This document shows positions 50,066 through 60,894 of a stretch of 64,000 nucleotides of DNA, piece by piece. The translations under genes were made by a program, and so were the position numbers. The DNA is from Chimonanthus salicifolius (lineage: Eukaryota; Streptophyta; Magnoliopsida; Laurales; Calycanthaceae): assembly GCA_013350335.1 (NCBI GenBank), contig CM023534.1, forward strand, positions 10,693,542-10,757,541, read 5' to 3'. Each line of letters opens with the position of its first letter. The first letter of the stretch is position 1. The notes below the pieces were generated by a model. It did not search any database and had not been told where the DNA came from. It was given only the letters and a program-made list of their open reading frames with translations.

Positions 50066-50262
50066 TTTTTTATGACTGAGGTGTCTAGGGCCTCTTAGAG
50101 CACCCGACTAGTCATCGGGACGTGTACAAGCCTCCCTACCCCCACACAATGGGTAAAACTATGGAGAGTGGCCCTTTGGAGTGGGATGGGATTCGAACTC
50201 GGGACTTTAGCTTCCTGAGGCAGATTCTGGCCAACACATCAACTCATCAACTCCTTGGAGTT
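50066..50262 (-). mobile_element. SINE with perfect 18-bp target duplication
   Basis: Minus-strand element: tRNA-like head with GGAGTTGATGAGTTGATG and B-box GAGTTCGAATCCC, body with GGCTTGTACACGTCCCGATG, and tail GTCATAAAAA. Exact 18-bp ATCAAATCCCAATTTGTA copies flank it (50048-50065 and 50263-50280). The unbroken duplication points to a recent insertion in the inferred leader intron of the K+ channel gene. Confidence 0.9.
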
Positions 50263-50856
50263 ATCAAATCCCAATTTGTAATGGCAAGAACCATAAAACT
50301 ACCAGTTCAAATGTTGAAGTAATTTCAAAAAAACAAGGAACATGAAGAACCAATTTGAATGTACCTCAAAAATTAGCCACTAGGACAATCATGGATGAGG
50401 TTTATGCCTTGCCTTGAAGAACAACATTTGAAATTGTTATAAATCGCTTTTCCTTGCTTCACATTGATACTGACAAGTACAGGATACAACACATTATACT
50501 ACTATTCCTTTGGTTTTTAAATTTAAATCGCATATAACAGAAGGCCCTAAATTATCCAAATTATCATGTGCATGATTAATTGATTGAGAGTTGGGGAAAG
50601 TGGAATTAAAAAATTACCAATGACTGAATTCAATCATAAAAAAATATGTTTTCCAGCATGAACTGTTTCTTGAATTGGACGATCTAGCAGCTTAAATAAT
50701 ATCGGATTTCTAATAAGAACGAAGCCTCTTTATACTTTGATACTTTGACAGAATGAGATTTTTTTTGAAACATTTTCGACAGAATGAGATTGAGAGTTGA
50801 TCATTTGAACGAGTCCATCGCCCCGGGGGAGGGGTGGTGCGGTGGTGGTGGTGGTA

Positions 50857-50859
<3 letters not shown>

Positions 50860-50889
<30 letters not shown>
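50860..50889. repeat. (GA)15 microsatellite
   Basis: Pure GA run preceded by a GGT/GGTGGT-rich stretch. Confidence 0.95.
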
Positions 50890-50894
<5 letters not shown>

Positions 50895-52140
50895 CTGTTG
50901 GTGGCTTTGTTTAGGTGCATAGAAACTGGAAAGGAAAGTACTTTCCTGAAAATAGCCATTTTTAAAACTAAACATGGTTACCGCTTAAAAAAAAAAACAT
51001 GGTTACAACAGCCTTTTCCATTTTCAGTTAAAATCTATTATTTTCCAAGAAAGTACTTTCCTTTCCATAATTCAAACAGATCATTCCATCCAATTTTCAG
51101 AATTTAGCTTTCGTGAACCCCCAAAAAATTACAAATAAACAAAGAGTTTCATTCTCGAATCGACAAATACCGAACTGTTCACTGTGGATTCTAATTCCTG
51201 ATTTCTAAAAACATGAATTTGGTGTTAAAAATTGGTCCAGAAAAGAAGGATACAAGTGTACAACTGAAAGAAAATTTTCTCCATAGAATACGAAAAGGCT
51301 GAAAAATGAGATCAATTGCGAGAAAATCAGCAAATACTGCTACTAAAAGTGACCATCGAAGAACAAAATAAAGAAGGATGGATTCGACTCATGCATACCT
51401 TTGGCCATGGATAACGAATCAGAATTTAGAGCCATGAAGAAGGATTGGATTGGATGAGTTCTATACAGATCTGATATGAGGAACATCGAAACCAAAGTGG
51501 GAGTGACAGTAATGGGAAAGCGCTGGAAGCTCTAAGCCACGCGTTGGCCAGTCAGCAGTGTTTGGATTGGTGGGGCCGATATGACCGACATCATAAAAAT
51601 CTAATATTAAAACCCTTGCATAGGGTGAGGAGAGTAAATACCCCTCCTTACCCCCGTTTTTGCTTATGCTTTTTTTTTTTTTTACATTTTATTTGTTTTT
51701 GCTTATGTTTTTTTTTTTTTTTACATTTTATTTATTTATTTATTTTGATGAGTACTTGACTTTTATTTTTTTTAAAAGCACTCTATTATTTCCATTTGAT
51801 AAATTTAATATCACCAAACAATAAATTATATTTTTTATGAAGAGATATAAAAAAAAATTATTCATTTATTGAAATTTAAAATAATAATCGTAGTTTTTTA
51901 TTTATTTTTTATTTTTTAAGGAAACCTTTCTCCTATTTATCCCGTGCCTTCATCTACTTTTCAATTATATATTATATAATTTTCTGAAACGTATTTGTCA
52001 AAATGTTCTATTTTTAAGGGGTGATTTTGTCGAAATTTCGATAGGGTCTCAAAACTCTGAAAATTTGAGATTTATGATAATATCTTTCAGAGTAATTAAC
52101 AATTTATTCTATTAGAAGATTATTTTAAAAATGTGTCAAC

Positions 52141-52880
52141 ATTTTCAACGTGATGCATTTAGGTGAGGGGTAAATTTTTACAGGGGTTACTCTTGAGTAG
52201 GGGTAAACTGACATATTAACAATTTTATGAGAATTAATAATTTTATTAAATCTATATAATATAAAAATAAAATTTCTGCAACATTTTCAACGTGATGCAT
52301 TTGGATGAGGGGTAAATTTTTACAGGGGTTACCCTTGAGCAGGGGTAATTGTACGTAGGGGTAAACTGACATATTAACAATTTATAAGAATTAATAATTT
52401 TATTAAATCTATATAATATAAAAATAAAATTTCTGTAACATTTTCAATGTGATACATTTGGGTGAGGGGTAAATTTTTACAGGGGTTACCCTTGAGCAGG
52501 GATAATTGTAAGTAGGGGTAAACTGACATATTAACAAATTTATGAGAATTAATAATTTTATTAAATCTATATAATATAAAAATAAAATTTCTGCAACATT
52601 TTCAACATGATGCATTTGGGTGAGGGGTAAATTTTTACAGGGGTTACCCTTGAGCAGGGATAATTGTACGTAAGAGTAAACTGATATATTAACAATTTTA
52701 TGAGAATTAATAATTTTATTAAATCTATATAATATAAAAATAAAATTTCTGTAACATTTTCAATATGATGCATTTGGGTGAGGGGTAAATTTTTACAGGG
52801 ATTACCCTTGAATAGGGATAAACTGTCATATTAATAATTTTATGAGAATTAATATTTTTATTAAATTCATATAATATAAA
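52141..52880. repeat. Five-copy tandem array, unit about 158 bp
   Basis: Units start at 52141, 52283, 52440, 52598 and 52756, each with ATTTTCAA at the start. Each then has GAGGGGTAAATTTTTACAGG and an AT-rich half ending ATAATATAAAAATAAAATTT. The first unit is 142 bp because it lacks one internal GGGGTAA-type segment. The GGGGTAA words reappear inverted at 53150-53300 (TTACCCC, GGTAACC), so the array may be the expanded interior of a larger inverted-repeat element. Confidence 0.9.
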
Positions 52881-54016
52881 AAATAATAATTATAATTTTT
52901 ATGAAGAGATATGTTGATATTTTTTATTTATTTATTGGGATTTAAAATAGTAATATCAAAAAAATCTTTATTTATATTTTTAATATTAGAATGCGAGTGT
53001 TCATTTTAAATTATAATTATGAAAAATAATTTATAGAAATTAGATAATATTATTATAAGTTATATTATTAGAATTTACTTCATAAATATTATTTATAATT
53101 ATATTTTATAAAAAAAATTATTAATCTATCAGGTTACCCTTGCTTGTAGTTACCAAATAAGATTTTTTATCCCTTAGGGTAAGATTTACTTTACTACAAC
53201 AATTACCAAACAAAATAAGGGTAATCCCAATTCAGGGGTCACCCCTACTCAAGGGTGACCCCTACTTAGGGGTAACCTCTATAAAAATTACCCCCCATCC
53301 AAACGCAACCTAGGTGAGCCTCACCCAGGGGTTGCATGGATTATTTTGAAAATGTTAAATATGTCAAATGAAACAAACTGTTATTTATCCCAATGCTTTA
53401 AAATCCGACTTTTAGAAAGATTTTTCTTTGATGAGTTAAATAAGATTCAATTGCGTTAATCTTTAGCTAAATTCAGTTAACTCATGTTATAGATATAATA
53501 TTATAAATAATAGTAAATTATTAACTAAGATTAATTTTATAAAAATATATTTTTTTTCTCACAATCACAATTTTAAATACTAAAAATTAATAATCTAAAA
53601 ATAACCAACATTTTTATCTTCATTTTCTTTATTTAATAAAACTAAAGGTTTTTGAAAGATTTTTTTTACAATAGACATTTTTTTCGATGGACAATTTGTC
53701 TTACCTCTGCTCTAGACACGACCCTTTATTAGAAGAAAATACTGCATTTTCATTGATAAATAAAAATATTTTATATTTTAATTTAAATAACTTTTGCTTC
53801 AGATTTTAAGCTTATTGGTGTTGAGGTGGCTAAAATCAGTAACAATGTCAAAGTTACTAACAATAAAGTGGAAGATAAGCTCGAAGTAGAACAGTGACAG
53901 TGTTGAGAAGTACTTTTATGATTTGATGTGGGCTATGGCTAAGCTGATGGCGTGAATGTGACGATTTCAATACTTTCATAAAATACTTTAGATCTTTATT
54001 TAATACTAATTTTATT

Positions 54017-54380
54017 GGGTAGTGATCCTCTCATGGGTATTTTGTGTAACAAGATATGAGATTTAGAGTATTGCTTATTTTACCCTTCCAATGTTGTACG
54101 AAAGTATTTAAAAAAAATTCAGTGATCCGGTCAGTGATCCAATTTTAAGAATTCGATTTGCTGTTCTATGTGAAAAAAATAATCTCACTTAGATAAATTT
54201 CAATGAACCGGTCAGTGATATGGACAGCCGGTTAGTGAGCCTATTTATACCACAATTGAAGGATCAGTGATTCGGCGAGTCGATTCTAAGGGTTCGGTGA
54301 ACCGATTCTAAAGATAAAATGGACAATACAGTAAAATCCGTATCGGATTATACAAAATATATGTGAAAGGATCGCTATCC
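54017..54380. mobile_element. MULE-type MITE with internal repeats, copy 2
   Basis: 364 bp. Ends GGGTAGTGATCCTCTCATGG and, inverted, GGATAGCGATCCTTTCACAT. Flanking 9-mers AATTTTATT and AATTTTATA match at 8 of 9. The interior is built from CAGTGATCCGG/GGTGAACCGATTCTAA-type short repeats. Same family as 12659-13035, but with a different internal repeat set. Confidence 0.7.
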
Positions 54381-57063
54381 AATTTTATAGTCATGTGTAA
54401 ACCTCCCAATCCACACATAGTTAAATTTAGAGGAAGTGGCATGTTGAGTTGAACATCAATTGAATTCAAAACTCTACTCTATGAAATGGGCTTTTTGACT
54501 ACCAATCCCATGGAATTTTATATATGATTAATGACACCATAAATTATTTGTGAGATGGAGTTGTTGAAGAAACAAGCCATAGGATTGAAGTTACATATTA
54601 TAATATTAGATTTGTTAATATAGAATACTCCCTCTCTCTCCATTTAATTGTCTTATATGGATTTTGAGATTATTTTAAAATAGTTATTTTATTTATATTA
54701 GACTAGCATAAAGTTATAAAGTGTGTTGAAAATAAATAAGATCATATAGAGGACTAGTCTTATATAGAGAGTTAATTAAAAAATATAAATATTTTAAATA
54801 AGACAAAAAAAATATATCTTTTATAAGATTTATTTGTCTCGTGTCCAAATAAGTACAAATGTACAATTTCGACTTAAAATCAGACTTGAGCCGTAGAAAT
54901 ACAAATTAGTCGGAGCTGGATCTTACCTAAATTAGGCAGGAACGAGCTCCTGTTATTTCGAATTGGACTATGATTGTAGGCACTAACCCTAACTTGACTC
55001 CATTAAAATATTCAAAATTATTTATCTCCATCATATGCGTAATTCTAATTGACATTAGAGATCTATAAGTCAAGAGAATACCACAAGTTTAAACTTCGAT
55101 TGTAATCATATTTTCGTTAATGCTTCTAAGTTATTTAATAAAAATATATTTTTGACATTTCAAAATTTAATTTCTTTTCCTTTTTACTTCAGTTTAAACT
55201 AAATATTTCTAAAATAATAATATAAAAATAAATATCAATATAAATGTGGTGAGAAAACATTAAATACTAGGCGATTAAAGTACATGAGTTGAATAAAATT
55301 GGATGTTATTATTTGGATTAAATCATTAAAACATGTTGAGTCAGAGAAAACTTTGAATGAAATGATCAGTACGTGAAATTGGTATGAATATTGGTTATCT
55401 TCAATTTGGGCCGAGTCAAATCGGAGCCAACTAAAAAAATCGAGTTTGAGTTGTCCAACTCAGGTTAGACTCATTTTTTAGTCCAAAATATTAGACCCAT
55501 ATGAGAATTTGAATCGGAATTAATCCAAAAGACTGAACCACGCTTACTTAATATATATTTTAAAAATAATATAAATATTTTAAAACTAAAAAACCGAGCT
55601 CAAAAAAGTTTGTATATTCGTTTTAGATTTGAAAATAGGCTCAGTCCCACAAATACAATTTGCGTCGAGCTAAAAATTCTTAAGTTGAATTAACTCAGGC
55701 CTGAACTCGAGCTCAAAAACCTAAATCTTTAAATTAAATTGGGTTTAATTAGATTAAAAATTAAATCTAACCTTTCCAGGCTAAAATCTATTCTCTTCAA
55801 AAACCCGTTTTAGAAAATAAGTATTTTGTGTTTGATTCTCACTTCATTTTACTTATTTGATATATATAAATTAAAAAATTATATATATTCTATAAATTAA
55901 TTTGAAAATTTTAAATACTTTAATTATATGTATGGGTGTATGTATACCTGGAAAGTCACGAATGCCATAGTGCATGGCATTGTTCAATGTATCAAATATT
56001 TTATTCAATTTATTGTTCACAATTATTACTTCTTTGGCCCAATGCACACAAATTACTTGAAACAAGAGAAGCATTTCGGTTGTCGCTTTCAGCTTGTCAC
56101 ACACTGAAAGAATATCTTGAAATCTAAAAACAAAGAAAATATTAAAAGGACGGGTGGCCGGTCCAATCACCTGCAAAAATCGTTTATGATCAGTTCATAA
56201 ATATTAATCAATTGATTTAAATATATTTTTAATTTATATAGTGGAGAAAAAATAAAAGAATATGTATTTTAAATTTTAACTTTTAGTTTTTCAATTTTAT
56301 TTCTTAAGTAATTCTTAATTTTTTATTTAACTTACTGTGTATTTACTTTTTAGAATAAATTAAAATATATTAAATTAATATTGGATAATTATATATTATA
56401 ATATATACATAAATAGTTATTTAGTAAATTTATATTTGTATAAAATAAAAAAAAAAACTTATAATATCATATTGTTAACCTTTATAAAACTTTTATGTCA
56501 TTTTATATTTTATAAGTTCTTTAGAGTGTCATTTAAAAAAAAAAATATTATAAATCGAAACGGAGGACTCTACATTTTTTATAAAATATTACGCTTGTGA
56601 CATCCACTCCACTTGCAACACCTTTTCTAGACAAGGTCGGTGGAATTTGGACTTAGTAAGACGGCAGTTCCGAAGTCATGTCGACGTGTCCAGCTCTCTC
56701 CAATCTCCACCACTTTATAGTAGAAATTATTCAATGAATTTGCTCACAATTTTTCACACAAGTTTTTTTTTTTTTACTTAGGTCAAAAATGAAAATTATG
56801 TTTTAAAATATTTATCAATATTTCTAAGATATGATATTGTTGATATTTATTAAATTTGATTAAAAAATTTCAATACAATTAAAGATTGAAATTTTCACAC
56901 CGGAATTTATAATTAAAGATGGTCCTTAAAGTCTCTTGGATTCAGATCCACGTGTCGCTCAAACTTGACTTAAATTTAATTTTAGAAATGAATTTAAATA
57001 TGTGGCTTTTTTTTATCAATTGATGAACTTAAGACTTTAAATACATTCTTTTGATTTAGCCAA

Positions 57064-58021
57064 GGCTGATCATAGGCACCACACTTTTATGCTACACTGA
57101 TTTTCGTTGTTAAGTGTAAAATTATCATTTTATCCTTTTTTGTATTTTAACAGTACGAACGGACATCCAGTGGACTATGTCTTTATTGAAATGAAATCGT
57201 ATGAACGAATCGAATGTGGAGAGATTTTTGAAAGAGGTCATTTTTTATCGATTTTTACAAAAAAGGTATTAAAATTTATTTATTCTGAATTTTATGAACT
57301 TCGGGACTGATTTTAAGTGAAAATTGTATAATTTTGGGTTTAAAAAATCGTACTTAAAAAATCATTTTTCTTTAATTTTTTGAATATGGTTTTTTAAGTC
57401 CAAAATTATACCATTTTCAATTAAAATCAGTTTTGGAGTTCATAAAATTCAGAGTAGATAAATTTTGATATTTTATTTGTAAAAATCGGTCGAGAAACGT
57501 TTTCCCTAATAACTGTAACCTTTGCACATTTGGCTCGAGATTTTAAACGAGATGGTTTCTCAACCTATTTCTACAAATAATAAATCAAAAGTCATCTACT
57601 CTGAATTTTATTAACTCCGGAACAGATTTTAATTGAAATGGGTATAGTTTTGGACTTTAAAATTCGTAACCAAATAATTAAGATGGAAGAACATTTTCTT
57701 TAATTATTTGGATATGATTTTTTAAGTCCAAAACTATACCCTTTTCACTTAAAATCAGTTCCAGAGTCATAAAATTCAGATTAAATGAATTTTGATACCT
57801 TATTTGTAAAAATCGATCAAGAAATAATCTTTTTTCAAAATCTCTCTCCACAGGCATATTCGTTTGAAGGATTCCATTTTACATGAAAACGTTAGTTTGA
57901 ACGTCCGAGTGAACATATAATGAACTTGATGTTCATTTGACCTATTAAAATAATGAAGGGCAAAGTGATAATTTCACACTTAAAAATAAAAAGTTGTGTC
58001 TCAGTATCTATATGGTTAGCC
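57064..58021. mobile_element. Foldback MULE-type element
   Basis: 958 bp with ends GGCTGATCATAGG and, inverted, GGCTAACCATATAG. Flanking 9-mers TTTAGCCAA and TTTAGTTAA match at 7 of 9. Inside, four related segments around GAATTTTATGAACT…GATTTTAA(G/T)TGAAA alternate in direct and inverted order, so most of the element can fold on itself. No transposase. Confidence 0.6.
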
Positions 58022-58325
58022 TTTAGTTAATTATAATTATAAATAGTTGTTTTCTACATATACTTTTATATTTATATATACTTGTAAGATTAATTTTACC
58101 TTCAATATAAATGTAAAAATACCCATATTAAAATAAAATAAAATAATTCTAATAAAATTTAAAACTAAGTTAAAAATAAACATTTATCTAAATATGCTAA
58201 GAAAAAACGACCAGGAGCACATGCCTACTCTCCCCTATTGTCGAAGCCCTCACATGTGGCCTACTAATGATAAATTAAAACTATTTAAAATATTTTTTTT
58301 TCTTTAGTTTTATATTAAAGAATTA

Positions 58326-59381
58326 GGCCACGTATTTAGACATCCTGAAAATTTGTTACCAGACATCCGATTTCAAATTTTTCTTGTGAAATTACCGTTT
58401 TACCCTCCCGCATTTGATTCTTCGAATGATTGTGCAGTTCATTTTTAGATCATTCGAATGATTTTAATCGTTCGAAGGATCAGTTTGATCCTTCGAATGA
58501 ATGGCATCATGCTACAATATTATTTAAATAATAAAATTTCATTTAAAACTTTAAACTTATTACAATATTATTTAAATAATAAAATTTCATTTAAAACTTT
58601 AAACTTATTTTTTAAACACTTTATATTTTCAAAATTTCTCAAATTGAATATCCGAACTAATTACGATGATAAAAATATTTTAAGAATTTAACATCTTTTG
58701 ATACTCCCAAGTGCTTAAAATACAGTGTTTTACAAATAAGAGTATCCCTCAGCTGTGCCGAAAATATATTTGAGAGTGTCAAAAGATCTTAAAGTCTTAA
58801 AATATTTTTATCAGGCAATCGTAATTAGTCCAAATATTCAATTTGAGAAATTTTAGAAATACACAATACTTAAAAAATAACTGTCTAGGTTGCCCATGCT
58901 ATAATAAAATTTTCTTTAAAACATAGACAGTTATTTTTTAAGCACTGTGTATTTCTAAAATTTCTCAAATTGAATATCCGGACTAATTACGATAACCTGA
59001 TAAAAATATTTTAAAACTTCAAGGTCTTTTGACTTCCCAAATATGTTTTCGACACAATCGAGGGGTACCCTTATTTATAAAACACTGTATTTTAAGTATT
59101 TGAGAGCGTCAAAAGGCCTTTAATTCTTAAAGTATTTTTATCGGACTATCGTAATTATTCTTGATATTCAATTTGAAAAATTTTGAAAATACACAGTAAT
59201 TAAAATATAACTTTAGTGCGGCCCTTCATTCGAAGAATTAGTTTGATCATTCGAAGAATTAGCTTGATCCTTCGAACTAGTGATCTAAAAATGAACTAAA
59301 GAATCTTTCAAAGGATCAAATACGAAAAGGTAAAATAGTAATTTCACTGAAAAAATTGATCCAAGTGTATAAATGCGCGGC
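58326..59381. mobile_element. MULE-type foldback element, copy A
   Basis: 1056 bp. Begins GGCCACGTATTTAGACATCC and ends with the inverse of GCCGCGCATTTATACACTTG. Flanking 9-mers AAAGAATTA and GAAGATTTA match at 7 of 9. Subterminal GTGAAATTACCGTTTTACCC and TTCGAA(T/G)GATT repeats are followed by nested inverted repeats (CTCAAATTGAATATCCG / inverse). A 49-bp internal tandem pair lies near 58510-58605. Copy B is at 62257-63342. Confidence 0.75.
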
Positions 59382-60371
59382 GAAGATTTATCATCATCTT
59401 CATCTGACCATTATATGTATAAAAGATTTACACTAATTTTATTTTGATTAAAGTATCAAAAGCAAAAATATTGAATATACCTATAATTTTTATTTTGAAC
59501 CATTAAATAGTCTTCGCAGTGCTCTATCCAACCACTAATCACAAAATATATCCTATCATCAACCATTACCCATCAAAGTATCTAAGCAATAAATCCATTA
59601 CCATCCTAAATTGATAAGGTCACTTAATTAATTTTACACACAGTGCACAGGTGTGCAGATAATATTCATATTTGCACTTGAGTGCTTTATAAAAAAAAAA
59701 ATTTAATTAAATCAAAGTGCTTCGCATGTCCATGATACTGCAATTTTTGCTGAATCGAATAAATTCACCATTCAACCCTCTGATGTGATTTAAAACAAAT
59801 TTTAATAGGTGAGAAATAAATCTCATTTTATAAAAAACGGAGTGAGACGCCCCACGTGTCACATCTAGAACTATCAATAAAATAATGGCCCACCTTTGAT
59901 GAAAAGTTTCATCCTTTGCCATCAGCTACTCTAACGAGAGCCACAAATTTGTGAAAAAGGCTAACGAGTCAATGCCCATATCATTCTCCTATGGAAGACT
60001 ATTCAAACGAATATATGAGACCTAGAATAAGAATCTAAACCTATCGTCTTCGTTTGAAAGTTGCTTCAAGTGGGCCCACAAATAATTTCTCACTAATTCT
60101 ACACTGTACATCACAAACACAATAAATAAAAATACTAGTGGAAACATTTTCCAATTTGCAAAATTAGCTTAATTTGTTAATTTAAAAACTTGAAAAATCT
60201 TAATTCTGCTAGATCTTTTTTAAGAAAATTGGTAGAGATTTTCCTCACAAACCCATATACACTACTTCAATCATCTAACATAATACAATTCTTCTACAAA
60301 ATCTACTCCTGCTTCACAAAAATTACAACATTAGAGTTCATCACTTCACCCCTCCTTTTCTCTAGCCCTAG

Positions 60372-60374
<3 letters not shown>

Positions 60375-60407
<33 letters not shown>
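60375..60407. repeat. (AG)n microsatellite
   Basis: About 16 AG units just downstream (in transcript sense) of the stop codon of the minus-strand gene at 60412-60894, so probably in its 3' UTR. Confidence 0.95.
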
Positions 60408-60410
<3 letters not shown>

Positions 60411-60411
60411 C

Positions 60412-60894
60412 TCACTGGGAAATGGAATTGTGATGATGGGTGTCGTTGGATATGGCATCTGGGCTGTCGGCGACGGAATCTACTAGCACTTCACCGGCCT
60501 TCTCGACGGAGTTGGAATGAAGAAGAAAGGTGTCGTCAGATATGTCATCTGGGCTGTCGGCGTCGGAATCTACTAGCACTTCACCGGTCTTCTCGATGGA
60601 GTTGGAAAGAAGAAGATGGGTGTCGTCGGATTTGGCAGCTGGGTGGCCGGCAACGTAGTCAATTAGCACTGTACTGGTCTTCTCAACGGTGGCTTCAGAT
60701 TCAGGTGGAGAAATCTGTCCGAGGACGACGATGGCGATGAGGAAGAGAGCGGTGGAGAGGAGGAGAGGCCAGAAGAAGGAGACGATGGTACGAGCTCTTG
60801 GGGAGTAAGATAAGAGAATTGCAAGTGCTAGGGCCAAAAGGGTCACAAAAATCAAGTGGAATTTGAACTGCAGCAGCTTCTCCTTGACGGCCAT
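60412..60894 (-). CDS. Small two-pass membrane protein with three 30-residue repeats
   Basis: Intronless 160-residue frame starting in GGCCATGGCC, a strong context. MAVKEKLLQFKFHLIFVTLL opens into two hydrophobic segments (about 13-30 and 38-60) separated by SPRARTIV. The C-terminal 90 residues are three tandem copies of a unit of about 30 residues, typified by VEKAGEVLVDSVADSPD then SDDTHLLLSNS (copies start near residues 70, 100 and 130; the last is shortened). I associate the N-terminal part from memory with an uncharacterised plant membrane-protein family, in which a single EK-GE-LDYVAG-like tail is usual. The tail repeats look like a lineage-specific expansion. Function unknown. An (AG)n tract near 60990-61013 lies in the likely 5' UTR. 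Confidence 0.75.
   Translation of the reverse strand: MAVKEKLLQFKFHLIFVTLLALALAILLSYSPRARTIVSFFWPLLLSTALFLIAIVVLGQISPPESEATVEKTSTVLIDYVAGHPAAKSDDTHLLLSNSIEKTGEVLVDSDADSPDDISDDTFLLHSNSVEKAGEVLVDSVADSPDAISNDTHHHNSISQ

Larger units (their letters stand above)
48623..51398 (-). other. Probable 5'-leader intron of the K+ channel gene
   Basis: On the minus strand a donor AAAG|GTATGCATG lies at 51398 and an acceptor ACATTCCTCAG ends at 48623, 49 bases before the ATG. The 2.8-kb stretch holds no supported gene, but carries a young SINE (50066-50262) and a (GA)15 tract at 50860-50889. The leader exon would be about 51399-51530. This is inferred from splice-site consensus only. Confidence 0.5.
51531..60411. 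other. Intergenic region, about 8.9 kb, AT-rich and repeat-dense
   Basis: No gene supported. Contains the tandem array 52141-52880, MULE-type elements at 54017, 57064 and 58326, and fragments of Stowaway-like MITEs: ACTCCCTCTCTCTCCATTTA at about 54627 and, inverted, GAGTCCTCCGTTTCGATTTA ending near 56575. A diverged GAGTT/CAACTC-rich repeat lies at about 55390-55790. Short frames inside are products of repeats. The last 500 bases probably include the 3' UTR of the next, minus-strand gene. Confidence 0.6.

Noticed and set aside
52187..52773. Three similar minus-strand frames (MHHVENVAEILFLYYIDLIK type)
   Set aside because: They repeat only because the DNA unit is tandemly repeated; AT-rich, no start context, no domain.
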